From NCBI RefSeq assembly GCF_026342015.1, contig NZ_JAPENL010000001.1:1984001-2048000 (forward strand): 64,000 nt of DNA, given 5' to 3'. The stretch is from Micromonospora lupini (GTDB taxonomy: Bacteria; Actinomycetota; Actinomycetes; Mycobacteriales; Micromonosporaceae). This document shows, one piece after another, positions 35,878-45,498 of this stretch. The notes below the pieces were generated by a model. It saw only the letters and a list, made by a program, of their open reading frames with translations. It was not told the origin of the DNA and ran no database searches. The position numbers and the translations under genes are program-made. Each line of letters begins with the position of its first letter. Within the stretch, counting starts at the first letter, position 1.

Positions 35878-36567
35878 TCAGCCGCCGAGCGTGTCGCGCC
35901 GCAGTCGCAGCGTGACGGCCGTCAGCCAGAGCCAACCGAGTCCTATCGCGGCGGTGAAGGCGATGTTGACGGGTGCCTTGCCGGCTCCCGAGGCGATGCC
36001 GACGAACGCGGCCAGAAAGAAGACACCCATGCAACGGCTGAGGACTGCCCAGCCGCGGTGTCCGCCCCGGCTGAAATGACGGGCCATGACGAAGCAGGCG
36101 ACGACGAAGCCCACGAAGCCCACGAAACCGCACAGCAGATGCAGCAGACCGTGCCAACTGACCGGACCAGGTCCATCGGGCGTACCGGCGGGAAACCCGA
36201 AGGACGGGTCGGCGGTGAATGCGGCGGCACCGATGAAGCTCACCCCGTAGAGCGCGATGAGGCGTGGTGCCCACCGGCCGCCCGGCTTCCCGCGTAGGCA
36301 GTCGCGGACTCCGACCGCGCCGAGGATGGTGAGCACACCGGCGAGCAGGAAGTTGGTGACCTGGATCCACCCCAGGGCGCCATTACTCAGAAGGCTCACC
36401 GCGTGCTGCCGGATGTCGAAGCCGTCGCGGAGGATCGCCTGGGCCGTGGCGACCACGACGTACAACGGGCCAGCGAGGGCCCCGTACGACAGCAGGACGC
36501 GGGCGCCTCTCGAAGACGTGGCGGGGAAGAACGTCCGGATCCGGGCCGGCGCCAGGGTCTGGTTCAT
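35878..36567 (-). CDS. DUF998-type membrane protein
   Basis: 229 residues from the ATG at 36567, preceded by AAGGAG. Six membrane helices; LLSNGALGWIQVTNFLLAG after helix 2 is the family region, and a conserved His lies in SWHGLLHLLCG. Function unknown. Divergent from the hydrolase gene at 36786 across about 220 bases. It is related in type but not closely in sequence to the protein at 6818. Confidence 0.75.
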   Translation of the reverse strand: MNQTLAPARIRTFFPATSSRGARVLLSYGALAGPLYVVVATAQAILRDGFDIRQHAVSLLSNGALGWIQVTNFLLAGVLTILGAVGVRDCLRGKPGGRWAPRLIALYGVSFIGAAAFTADPSFGFPAGTPDGPGPVSWHGLLHLLCGFVGFVGFVVACFVMARHFSRGGHRGWAVLSRCMGVFFLAAFVGIASGAGKAPVNIAFTAAIGLGWLWLTAVTLRLRRDTLGG

Positions 36568-36785
36568 GGACTGCTCCTTAGGTCGACAACGATCATCGAA
36601 TTGGCTGAGGTTCGCCACCCAAGCCTCGTCCGGCGACGGATCCGGGTCATCCGTACGGACCACGGAACCCGCCGCCTACGGGGCTGGGGAGCACCCAGAC
36701 CGATCTCCGTGGTGACCACGGATGCCATCGACCCCGCCGACGTCCAGGCTCATTCCAGGCAATCCGACGTCAAGGAGACAACAAC

Positions 36786-37562
36786 GTGAGCAGGACAATC
36801 TCAGCCGACGGAACCAGCATCGCCTTCGACCGAGTGGGACAGGGCCCCGCACTCATCATCGTCGGCGGTGGACCAACCGATCGATCCGCCAACAACCAAC
36901 TGGTCGAATTGCTGGCTCCGAACTTCACGGTGTTCAACTACGACCGGCGCGGACACGGCGGCAGCGGCGATACCAGACCGTACGCCGTCAGCCGTGAGTA
37001 CGAAGACCTCGAAGCGCTTATCCACGAGGCCGGCCAGGCCGTCCACATGTACGGCACGTCAGGCGGCGGCATGATCGCCCTGGAGGCGGCCGCGCGTGGG
37101 CTCGCCATCAACAGGCTGGCGGTCTGGGAACCTCCGTACATCGTCGACGACAGCCGCGCTCCGGTGCCCGCCGACTACCAGCAGCAGCTCGTCGACCTGC
37201 TCGCCGAGAACCGCCGAGGAGACATGGTCGAACTGTTCTTCACCACAGCAGTCGGCATGCCCGCCGAGCATGTCACCCCGATGCGTCAAATGCCGTTCTG
37301 GAAAGACACCGAAGCTGTCGCACACACCCTCGTGTACGACGCGATGATCACCGGCGACTTCTCCCTACCCGCCGAACGAATCGCTAACGTGCCGGTACCA
37401 ACCCTGGTGGTCGATGGCGGAACCACCCCGTGGCTCACTGCGGCCGCTGGCGCTCTGGCAGACGTCGTCCCCAACGTGCGACGAGCCACCCTGTCCGGCC
37501 AACCACACAACGTCGACGCCGCCGCCATCGCACCGACGCTCGCCGAGTTCCTCGTCGACTGA
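36786..37562 (+). CDS. Alpha/beta hydrolase
   Basis: 258 residues, GTG start with AAGGAG six bases upstream. The elbow GTSGGG has Ser92, the strand LVVDGGTTPW carries a region where the acid is expected, and the terminal His is in SGQPHNVDA. The DRRGHGGSGD loop is typical of the haloperoxidase/esterase-like branch. No clear substrate. It is monocistronic as far as can be seen, between a divergent DUF998 gene and the STAND regulator gene. Confidence 0.8.
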   Translation: MSRTISADGTSIAFDRVGQGPALIIVGGGPTDRSANNQLVELLAPNFTVFNYDRRGHGGSGDTRPYAVSREYEDLEALIHEAGQAVHMYGTSGGGMIALEAAARGLAINRLAVWEPPYIVDDSRAPVPADYQQQLVDLLAENRRGDMVELFFTTAVGMPAEHVTPMRQMPFWKDTEAVAHTLVYDAMITGDFSLPAERIANVPVPTLVVDGGTTPWLTAAAGALADVVPNVRRATLSGQPHNVDAAAIAPTLAEFLVD

Positions 37563-37686
37563 AGGCAGGTGGCCGTCTCGGGCAGCACACCCGCCAACTC
37601 CCGAGCAGCAGGACGCGGGCTGACGAGCCCGCGCCCTGCTGGGCGTCAGGACCGAAATCTCGGTAGACGTCCGTCATGATGATGCG

Positions 37687-40524
37687 GTGCAGACGCCACC
37701 TGTCCCCGCGATAACCGCGCGCGAGGCCGAGGTTCTCGACGCGCTCGCGGACCGTTTGTCGAACGCCGAGATAGCGGCCGACTTTCACCTCTCGGTGCGC
37801 ACTGTGGAGAGTCACGTCGCGTCGCTCCTTCGCAAGCTGGGTGCCCAGACTCGCCGCGACCTGGCGACGCTGGCCCAACGTGCCCGGACGACACGCGCCG
37901 TGGTCGAACCCATCTCGCCCGGCCGAACGACGCCCGTTCCGGCCGCCGCGACCGAGATCCTCCGGTCCGAGCCCGAACCCGCGTCGCCAGCGCCCCGGGT
38001 GGTCGGGCTGCCGCGCGTGGCCACCACCTTCGTGGGCCGCGGTCAGGAGCACGACGATGTTCTCCGGCAGTTGGCACACAACCGCCTCATCACACTCCTC
38101 GGTCCCGGTGGCGTCGGCAAGACCCGCCTGGCGGCGGTCATCGCGGAAAGCGCCGCTCCGGCATTTCCGGCTGGCTGCGCCTTCGTGGATCTGGTTCCCG
38201 TCCGGGACGGTTTCGTCGCTCAGGCCGTGGCCGCGGCATTCGGGGCGACCGCACGTGCCGGTGTGGCACTCGAAGACGTCATCTGCGAACGCCTCGGTCG
38301 GGAACGGGTCCTCCTGGTCCTGGACAACTGCGAGCACCTGCCTGACGCGGTGGCAGGCTTCGCGGAGCGGATTCTGGCAGCCTGTCCGGGAGTACGGCTG
38401 CTTCTCACCAGCCGCGAACGCCTCGGGGTGGCCGGCGAGCAGGTTGTCGCTGTGGCGCCGCTGCCGTTGGGTTCCGACGCCGAAGCGCTCTTCCAGGATC
38501 GCGCCACCGCTGCGGATCCTGAGTTTGCCGCCGACCCTGCGACGATTTCCGAAATCTGCGCCCAGCTCGACGGCATACCGCTGGCCATCGAGCTCGCCGC
38601 CGCCCGCAGTGCCTCGCTTGGCGCGAACGGCCTGACCGCCGGGCTGCACGACCTGCTGCGCCTGCTGGCGGGCGGGCGCGGCGGCAGCGAGCGCCATCGT
38701 TCCCTGAGCGCCATCATCGGCTGGAGCCACGAACTGCTCACCGATGAGGAGCAGCGGCTCTTTCGCCGGCTCGCCATCTTCCTCGGCCAGTTCGACCTCG
38801 ACGCGGCCGAAGCAGTTGCCGGCGACCTCGGCCGGGGGGCCGTAGCCGACGTCCTTGGGCATCTCGTCGACAAGAGCCTGATCGTGCACCAGCGTGGCGG
38901 CGCGGGCCGATGGCGCATGCTGCAGACGGTACGTGCATTCGCGGCCGACCGACTGTCGGCGAGCGCCGAACATACCGACGTACGCGTGCGGTACCTGAAT
39001 TGGGCGAAAGCGTCGGCTACTCAACTAGAAGCGCAACTGGGCGGCGATTGGCGTCCAGGCTTCGACGCGATCGTGGACGACCTGCGCGTGGCGCTGATTG
39101 ACAGACCAGACAACTGCACGACGGTAGCGCACCAGTTGGCGCGGAGCCTGGGACACCTCAGTTACGCGCGGAGATTTATCGCGGACTCGCTGTCCCACTA
39201 CCTACTGGCAGCAGAACTCGCCCCGACTCCCATCGAGGCCGCCCGAGATCTACGGGACGCGGCAGCTTGCTCCCTGGACACCATCTCTGGTGACCAGGTC
39301 TTCCAACTGCTGTTGGCTTCGGCAGAGCGGTCCGCAGCGGGAGGCGACGGCAACGCCCAGGCCACCGCCATGGCCCGCGCGGTCGAGATGGCCGGCCGCT
39401 TCCCGGCATCGTTTCCTGAGGACATCGCGCATCATCGGCTGCGCCGCCTGCTCGACGACGCGATCGCCGTCGGAGACCAACGACAACCGGTTGTCGCGGC
39501 AAGCATCGCCGCTGCCGCTGTCTGGATCGCCAACGAGGAGAAGTTCAACCCCGACCCGGAATTGGCCGCCGTCGCCGAGGCCACCGCGAAGGCAACAGGC
39601 GACCCCGTCCTCATCAGCGCGAGCCTCGACGGGGTCGGCACCGCGGCCTCCCTGGCCGGTCGCCGCCGGGAGGCTCACCAACTGACCCGCCAACGCCTGG
39701 AACTGATCGAGGCGATGGACCGCAACGCCCCACACTCGGCAGTGGAGATCATTGACACCCTCCACGTGGCGACGACCGATGCGATCGCCATAGGTGACCT
39801 GCGCGCGGCAATGGCAGCCGCCCGACTTATCGAGAATGACGACCTCATCGGTGACCACCCGTACCTGGCAGCCAGCCGGCTCATCCCGACGTTGGTGCTG
39901 ATCGGGGAATTCGACAAGGCTCTGCGGAGTGCCACTCGAATGTGGGACGGCTGGGAGCGACTCGGCCGTCCGGCTGCGGGATGGCTCACGCCTGCCGTCG
40001 CCGCAATCGCCCTCGCACACGGACTGCGGGGCGACATGGGTCGGTTCAGGTTGTGGCGTTCGCGCACCGCCGACGTCGCCGGTGCGGCCTACGCCGCACA
40101 GGTCCGACTGACGTCGTTCGGCACCTTCGTCGACGCCCGGGTGGCGATCCAGCTCAACGACAAGCTTGACGCGGTGGAGAAGGTGAAACGAGCGTTCGCC
40201 GCGTTCCCACGCGGGCGGTATGAGGCTTATGCCCAGGCCGCTGGCGCGGAACTGGCCGTGATAGCCGGGCTACCCGACGCCGCCGAACGGTTGACGGCCG
40301 CTGCGGCCGCCACGACGGAGAGCTATTGGGCCGCCGCCTGCATAGCCCGCGCTAACGGTCGCTACCACAACGACCAGGACGCTCTCATCGCATCGGTCGA
40401 CGGATGGGAACAGATCGGCGCACGGTTCGAACGCGCCTGCACCTTGCTCCTGATCCCTCATCGGGCCGCCGAGGGCCGGGCCGAACTACTTTCGCGCCAG
40501 ATGCCAACGCCGCCGCAATCCTAG
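37687..40524 (+). CDS. STAND ATPase regulator with N-terminal LuxR-type HTH
   Basis: 945 residues from a GTG at 37687. A LuxR/GerE helix-turn-helix is at the very N-terminus (TAREAEVLDALADRLSNAEI, residues ~9-65). A P-loop NTPase follows, with GPGGVGKT at 139-146, Walker B LLVLDNCEH at ~208 and the winged-helix part typical of AfsR/NB-ARC-like proteins. Residues ~440-945 are helical repeats, TPR-like in texture. Such proteins are signal-gated transcription factors. In LAL regulators the HTH is C-terminal, so this order is the less common one. ATGs just upstream are out of frame. Targets are unknown; the large module downstream is one candidate. Confidence 0.82.
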   Translation: MQTPPVPAITAREAEVLDALADRLSNAEIAADFHLSVRTVESHVASLLRKLGAQTRRDLATLAQRARTTRAVVEPISPGRTTPVPAAATEILRSEPEPASPAPRVVGLPRVATTFVGRGQEHDDVLRQLAHNRLITLLGPGGVGKTRLAAVIAESAAPAFPAGCAFVDLVPVRDGFVAQAVAAAFGATARAGVALEDVICERLGRERVLLVLDNCEHLPDAVAGFAERILAACPGVRLLLTSRERLGVAGEQVVAVAPLPLGSDAEALFQDRATAADPEFAADPATISEICAQLDGIPLAIELAAARSASLGANGLTAGLHDLLRLLAGGRGGSERHRSLSAIIGWSHELLTDEEQRLFRRLAIFLGQFDLDAAEAVAGDLGRGAVADVLGHLVDKSLIVHQRGGAGRWRMLQTVRAFAADRLSASAEHTDVRVRYLNWAKASATQLEAQLGGDWRPGFDAIVDDLRVALIDRPDNCTTVAHQLARSLGHLSYARRFIADSLSHYLLAAELAPTPIEAARDLRDAAACSLDTISGDQVFQLLLASAERSAAGGDGNAQATAMARAVEMAGRFPASFPEDIAHHRLRRLLDDAIAVGDQRQPVVAASIAAAAVWIANEEKFNPDPELAAVAEATAKATGDPVLISASLDGVGTAASLAGRRREAHQLTRQRLELIEAMDRNAPHSAVEIIDTLHVATTDAIAIGDLRAAMAAARLIENDDLIGDHPYLAASRLIPTLVLIGEFDKALRSATRMWDGWERLGRPAAGWLTPAVAAIALAHGLRGDMGRFRLWRSRTADVAGAAYAAQVRLTSFGTFVDARVAIQLNDKLDAVEKVKRAFAAFPRGRYEAYAQAAGAELAVIAGLPDAAERLTAAAAATTESYWAAACIARANGRYHNDQDALIASVDGWEQIGARFERACTLLLIPHRAAEGRAELLSRQMPTPPQS

Positions 40525-40547
40525 ATGTGGTCAAATCCGTGGAGAAA

Positions 40548-40734
40548 TAGCTGGGGTTCACCGCTCTCAGAGCGGCCGGCGCGGTGGCGACGACGTGCAG
40601 GTCGGGTTTGATCTGGGTAGTGGTGGCGTGTCCCCGGCGGTAAGGGCGTCCGGCGTAGGCGCGGGCTACCCCGTAGCCGAAGTGCCGCTCGACCCAGGTA
40701 AGGGTGGTATGACGCCGCCAATACTTTTCGTGAG
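40548..40734 (-). pseudogene. Relic of a tyrosine recombinase (integrase) C-terminus
   Basis: Minus-strand translation gives TTLTWVERHFGYGVARAYAG followed by GHATTTQIKPDLHVVATA. This resembles the end of actinobacterial phage-type integrases, where a His-rich segment and a final Tyr lie in such a context. There is no start and no full catalytic set, so it is non-functional. It may mark an old element end beside the 41-55 kb module. Similarity is judged by eye only. Confidence 0.4.
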
Positions 40735-40834
40735 CAGGAATAGCGGTTTGGTCAACTGGGGTCGAAGCTCTCCGGCCCGCTCCGTTATCCAATGACCGAG
40801 ATGAACGTGCAGCCGTCAGATTGAATCTCGCCAC

Positions 40835-40990
40835 TCATGTCCTCGTGAGCAGGTCAGTCAGTCGACGTGGGCGCAGGCCGTATCGCTCGCGATCTTCGGC
40901 GCTGAGCTCCACCACGCCGTCGGCGCCGGAGTCGGCCATCCGACCGGCCACAGGATGGCTCGTGCCGCACCACCGCGGGCAAGATGGCAC
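40835..40990 (-). CDS. Possible small Cys-containing protein
   Basis: A GTG at 40990 opens a 51-residue frame with CPRWCGTSHP near the N-terminus and a charged helix (SAEDRERYGLRP) after it. Paired Cys-x2-Trp-Cys motifs occur in small actinobacterial proteins of mobile elements (for example DUF6907-like). There is no clear RBS and the frame can be extended upstream into the next gene, so it may equally be a fragment of a larger lost gene. Confidence 0.3.
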   Translation of the reverse strand: MPSCPRWCGTSHPVAGRMADSGADGVVELSAEDRERYGLRPRRLTDLLTRT

Positions 40991-41036
40991 TCGAGATCTC
41001 CGCCGGCCGCACCGCCGATGAGGGGAGGAGCCGCCG

Positions 41037-42287
41037 ATGGCAGTGACCAAGTTCTTCGTCCTGGTGGCCGGGTACGACTACGAAGGCCGTGGCAGCGAGA
41101 CGGGTCTCGCGTTCGGGACCATGTGCACCGGCCGGGTCAGGGAACGCATCGAGACCATCAACGGCAGCGTGGGTGAGCCGGACGCCCTGGTCACAGTGGA
41201 CACCACGCTGCGGTTTCTGCGCTTCTCCGTGGAGACCGGCAAGATCGAGGTGATTGATCGGGCGTTCGTCGCGGGCCAGGGTGTCAAGCGGACGACGGTG
41301 GCGGAGCGGGACTGGAAGCCGCTCAGCTCCGTCGGGACCGGCGATGCGTTCGACCCCGCGGTCTTCGCGAGCAAAGGCCCGTTCCGCGCCATCGACGTGG
41401 CTTCGGACTACACCCAGCTGGACAAGAAACAACCTCGTTTCAAACAGGACGGCACCACGAGCGGCATCATGTCGATCGCCGACGTCTATCGCTCGGTGCA
41501 CAATGCTCCGGACGGCTCGGTCCTCGAGGTGAGTTTCTTCTCCCACGGCTGGATCGAAGGGCCGATCCTCGTCAACAGCTCCAATCTGTTGCGGGATCCC
41601 AAGCTCCGGGACACCACCGACAAGGACGGACGCGCGTCGATCGACTTCAACGTCACCATGGGTGAGCCGGCCGACGGCACAGTTACCTCGATCTCGCGCC
41701 TGTTCCGGTTCATGGCCAGTTTCGATCCCCGGGGCGTCATGCGCGCCTGGGGCTGCAACTTCGACATCGAAGTGAGCCTGCTCCTGCAAGTGATCAAGCG
41801 GCTCAAGAAGCAGAAAGCCGCCGTCCGCGACGACACGGTCATCGAGCTCGAGTTCGAGGACAAGTGGCTCGCGCGCTACGGGGTCGTCGACCCGGGCCCG
41901 GCCCCGGTGTTCTTCCCGGCCGACCAGACAGTCAAGAGCTTCTCCAGAACGTTCGGCGACGTGAAGCGATTCGTCCGGCGACGGCTGGCAAGGGGCTATG
42001 CGTTCAAGTTCGTCGAGTCGAGCCCGATGCTGGCCGGCTTCGGCGCGCTGCCGGGGACCTCGGGCGACGACGAGAGGTCCGGTTTCTTCATGATGCGGGT
42101 GTGTGAACGCCAGGGCAAGAAGACCGGCCCATCGAACAAGATCCTCGAGTGCCCGGACGGCTACGGGTTGGTCTTCCGGTTCTACAAGACCCACCTGGGC
42201 GTCGAGGTGGACAGAAAGGGTTACGGGATCTTCGACGTGACCACGGTCCAAAGGCTGAACGCGGAGATCACCGCGGGAACTCCCTAG
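41037..42287 (+). CDS. Module protein 1: unknown protein with caspase-like His/Cys arrangement
   Basis: 416 residues; ATG preceded by GGGGAGGAG. No family is recognised. It is soluble, with no signal peptide or membrane helix. It opens with a beta strand (TKFFVLVAGYDYEG). Later a hydrophobic strand ends in His-Gly (LEVSFFSHGWIEG, His170) and, ~70 residues on, another ends in Gly-Cys (VMRAWGCN, Cys240). Strand-HG then strand-(A/G)C is how clan CD cysteine peptidases (caspase, CHAT, clostripain) present their dyad, so such a fold is possible, not shown. It heads a run of five co-directional genes, 19 bases before the next. Confidence 0.75.
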   Translation: MAVTKFFVLVAGYDYEGRGSETGLAFGTMCTGRVRERIETINGSVGEPDALVTVDTTLRFLRFSVETGKIEVIDRAFVAGQGVKRTTVAERDWKPLSSVGTGDAFDPAVFASKGPFRAIDVASDYTQLDKKQPRFKQDGTTSGIMSIADVYRSVHNAPDGSVLEVSFFSHGWIEGPILVNSSNLLRDPKLRDTTDKDGRASIDFNVTMGEPADGTVTSISRLFRFMASFDPRGVMRAWGCNFDIEVSLLLQVIKRLKKQKAAVRDDTVIELEFEDKWLARYGVVDPGPAPVFFPADQTVKSFSRTFGDVKRFVRRRLARGYAFKFVESSPMLAGFGALPGTSGDDERSGFFMMRVCERQGKKTGPSNKILECPDGYGLVFRFYKTHLGVEVDRKGYGIFDVTTVQRLNAEITAGTP

Positions 42288-42306
42288 GCGCGGGAACAGG
42301 GGCACG

Positions 42307-45300
42307 ATGCACGACGCATCGACTTTCGAGCGACTCCTCGACACGATGGGAAGGGCGCTTGCCGCCCTCCCCGAGAACCTCGCGCCGAAACGGTTCCCCC
42401 GGTTCCTCATGGAGCTCGGGCTCGACGGCGCGCTGGACCTGTCCGGCGATGCGGTGTTCCAGGGCAAGCTCACCGACGCGTCGCACGCCCTCGACGCGCT
42501 GCTGCCCGCGCTCGACGCGCTCTACGACGGCCTCGCCGCGGGCGACGCAGAGCTGACGCTGCGGGCGGGCGGCGACGTTCTCGCCGCCGTGACGGCGGCG
42601 ACCACGGCGCTGGACTCCGTCGCGGCCGACCTCACACGAGCCGCCGCATCCACCCCGCTCGCGGCCTCGGCGGCGAGCCTGGCCACCGAACTCGTCCCGC
42701 GCCTGTTCGAGTTTGCGCTTGTCAGCGAGCTCGAACGCAGTCACCCGACGCTGCTGGCGGTGCTGGAGCTCCTCACCGTCGTCGACCGGACGGTCGTCGA
42801 GGTCGGCACCGGTGCGACGGCGGCGCTTGTCATGCGGCGACGCACGCATGTCGACCGTCTCGCGCCGCTGGTCGCCGATCTGCAGGCGGTCCTGCGAACC
42901 GGCTATGGATGGGGGACCGAGACGGTCCAATGGGACCTGTTCCTCTGGCGCCTGGGCCAGCTCCTGCACGCGATCGACATCGCGGCGGGCGACCTGCTCG
43001 ACGGTGACACCGGTCAACAGGTGCTCGGGCTCGACCTGTCCGGCCTCACCGTCGGCATCAGCACCGATCGGCACCCGCCCGGGCTCGCGGCGACGCTGGC
43101 GGCGAGCGCGACGGATTCGGCGACGATTCCGCTCTCCGCGCCGTCCCCCGGCTGGCGGGTGGAACTCGCCCTTCAGGGCGCGTACCGGGAAGGTCTTGCC
43201 CTGATGTTGTTGCCGCCCGCGCGGCTGCAGCTGGCCGGCGCCGTCCCGCCCGCACCCGGTGGCGTCGCGGTGAAGATCCATGGCACGGCCGCCGACGCCG
43301 GGAAGCCATTCGTCCTGCTGGGAATCGGGGGTGCCAGCCGTCTCGAGGCGATGGCCATCGAGGCGTCGATAGGCGGATCGTTCGCGGCCGACGGCTCGGC
43401 CGGGGTGACAGTTGATCTCCAGGTCACCGGCGGCGGGCTGGTGCTGTCGTCGAAGGGCGGCGACGGTCTCGTCACCCAGGTCCTCCCGCGGGAGCTGCGC
43501 TGCGCCTTCGACTTCGGCTTCAGCTGGTCCAGTGAGCACGGCCTCACCTTCCGCGGTGCCGCGGGTCTCGACGCGACGCTGCCGGTGGGCGTCTTCCTCG
43601 ACGGGCTCACGGTGCCGGCGATCCATCTGGGTCTGCAGGCCGGCGACCCGGGACTGCGGGCCGAGGTGTCGGCAAGCGTGGGGCTGTCCATCGGTCCCGT
43701 CCAGGCTCTGCTGGACCGCGTCGGCATGTCGGCGGTCGTGACGTTCCCCGACAGGGGTGGCAACCTCGGAGTCGCCGATCTGCACGTCGGCTTCAAGCCG
43801 CCGTCGGGGCTGGCGCTGACGGTGGACGCCGGGCCGGTGACCGGCGGCGGGGCGCTCGTCCTCGACCCCGCCCGTGGGGTGTACGCGGGCGAGATGCAGC
43901 TGCAGTTCGAGCAGATCGCGGTGCGCGCCGTCGGCCTGCTGACGACCGGCCCGTCGGGCTATTCGCTGCTGGTGCTGGTGTCGGCGCAGTTGCCGCCGGT
44001 ACAGCTCGGGCTCGGGTTCATGCTTGTCGGCGTCGGTGGCCTGCTCGGCATCCATCGCACCGTCGCCGTCGAGGCCCTGCGTGCCGGCCTCAAGGCGGGC
44101 ACCCTGGGCGCCGTGCTCTCTCCGCCGGACCCGAAGGCCGACCCGGCCCGGCTGATGGCGAGCCTGGCCGGCCTGTTCCCGCCGGCGGCGGGCCGGCACG
44201 TGTTCGCGCCGACCGCGCGGATCGTGTGGGGTAGGCCGACGCTGATCACCATCGATCTCGCGCTGGTGTTGGAGCTGCCGTCGCCGGTACGGCTCGTCGC
44301 GCTGGGACGGGTACGGGCGCTGCTGCCCGAGGAGAGCGACCCGGTGGTACGCCTCCAGGTCGACGTGCTGGGTGTGATCGACTTCGACCAGCAGAGCGCA
44401 GCTGTCGACGCGACGCTCATCGACTCCCGCATCGCCCAGTTCGCGCTCACCGGCGATCTCGCGCTGCGCATGAGCTGGGGCCCGAATCCCACCTTCCTGC
44501 TGGCGGTCGGCGGGTTCCATCCACGCTTCGCCGCGCCGCCGGGGTTCCCGGCGCTGGACCGCGTCGCGGTCGCGCTTGCGAGTGGGGACAACCCGAAGCT
44601 GCGGCTGGAGGCATACCTCGCGCTGACCTCCAACACTGTGCAATTCGGCGCGCGCGTGGACGTCGGCGCCCGCGCCGGCAGCTTCAGCATCGGCGGCTTC
44701 CTGGCCTTCGATGCGCTGGTCACCCTCTCGCCGCTGGCGTTCCACGTCGACATCGCGGCGAAGCTGGCGGTCAAGGCCGGCAGCCACACCTTGTTCGCGA
44801 TCAATCTCGCGCTCACCCTCACCGGCCCGCGCCCGTGGCACGCGCACGGTCGCGCCTCGTTCTCGATCCTGTTCTTCGACGTCTCGTTCGGGTTCGACCT
44901 CACGGTCGGTGACCCCGCGCCCGCCGCGCTGCCGAACCCGGTCGACGTCGGCCCGCTCCTGCTGGCGGCGCTCGCCGACCCGCGCTCCTGGAACGCCCAG
45001 CTGCCCGTCGGCGCCGACGTGGTCACGCTGCGCCGACTGGAGCCCGGCCCGGCGATCCTCGCGCACCCGCTGGCGACGCTGCAGGTCCGCCAGCGCGTCG
45101 CTCCGCTGGACCGTACCCTGGACCGCTTCGGCGCCGGCGTCCCCAGCGGCGCTCAGCGCTTCCGCATCACCCAGGCCACCATCGGCGGCGTCCGCACCAC
45201 GCTCACCCCGCTTTCGGACCGCTTCGCGCCCGCGCAGTTCACGGCGATGAGCGACGATGTGAAGCTCTCCGCGCCGTCCTTCGAAGCGATGACCTCCGGT

Positions 45301-45498
45301 GCCGCGCTCGGCGCCGACGGCTATACCACGGGCGCTCCCGTCACCGTCGGCGTCGTCTACGAACAGGCCCTCGTCACCGCCGAGAACATCACGCCGCCCG
45401 GCCACCAGCGGCTCCCGCTCCCACCCGATGTCTTCGCCACCCTCACCGCGCCGACGAGTGCCCCCGCCGCCGCCTTCGCCCTGCGAGATGCCGTATGA
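42307..45498 (+). CDS. Module protein 2: DUF6603 domain protein
   Basis: 1063 residues. The first ~250 are helical. From ~300 on it is almost entirely alternating beta strands rich in Gly, Leu and Val, resembling stacked amphipathic sheets. Residues ~480-890 match DUF6603 as I know it: LGFMLVGVGGLLGIHRT near 568, then ARIVWGRPTLITIDLALVLELP, LTSNTVQFGARV and SFSILFFDVSFGFDL. No signal peptide or transmembrane helix is seen. The C-terminal ~170 residues are less regular. The ending overlaps the next gene by 4 bases. Function is unknown; the fold could be a long beta scaffold or lipid-binding groove, which is speculation. Confidence 0.82.
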   Translation: MHDASTFERLLDTMGRALAALPENLAPKRFPRFLMELGLDGALDLSGDAVFQGKLTDASHALDALLPALDALYDGLAAGDAELTLRAGGDVLAAVTAATTALDSVAADLTRAAASTPLAASAASLATELVPRLFEFALVSELERSHPTLLAVLELLTVVDRTVVEVGTGATAALVMRRRTHVDRLAPLVADLQAVLRTGYGWGTETVQWDLFLWRLGQLLHAIDIAAGDLLDGDTGQQVLGLDLSGLTVGISTDRHPPGLAATLAASATDSATIPLSAPSPGWRVELALQGAYREGLALMLLPPARLQLAGAVPPAPGGVAVKIHGTAADAGKPFVLLGIGGASRLEAMAIEASIGGSFAADGSAGVTVDLQVTGGGLVLSSKGGDGLVTQVLPRELRCAFDFGFSWSSEHGLTFRGAAGLDATLPVGVFLDGLTVPAIHLGLQAGDPGLRAEVSASVGLSIGPVQALLDRVGMSAVVTFPDRGGNLGVADLHVGFKPPSGLALTVDAGPVTGGGALVLDPARGVYAGEMQLQFEQIAVRAVGLLTTGPSGYSLLVLVSAQLPPVQLGLGFMLVGVGGLLGIHRTVAVEALRAGLKAGTLGAVLSPPDPKADPARLMASLAGLFPPAAGRHVFAPTARIVWGRPTLITIDLALVLELPSPVRLVALGRVRALLPEESDPVVRLQVDVLGVIDFDQQSAAVDATLIDSRIAQFALTGDLALRMSWGPNPTFLLAVGGFHPRFAAPPGFPALDRVAVALASGDNPKLRLEAYLALTSNTVQFGARVDVGARAGSFSIGGFLAFDALVTLSPLAFHVDIAAKLAVKAGSHTLFAINLALTLTGPRPWHAHGRASFSILFFDVSFGFDLTVGDPAPAALPNPVDVGPLLLAALADPRSWNAQLPVGADVVTLRRLEPGPAILAHPLATLQVRQRVAPLDRTLDRFGAGVPSGAQRFRITQATIGGVRTTLTPLSDRFAPAQFTAMSDDVKLSAPSFEAMTSGAALGADGYTTGAPVTVGVVYEQALVTAENITPPGHQRLPLPPDVFATLTAPTSAPAAAFALRDAV

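Noticed and set aside
42268..45405. A very long minus-strand open frame (~1045 codons) opposite the DUF6603 gene
   Set aside because: Its Arg/Gln/Asp-rich, low-hydrophobic composition is the usual antisense shadow in GC-rich DNA; the plus strand has recognisable domains and coupling.
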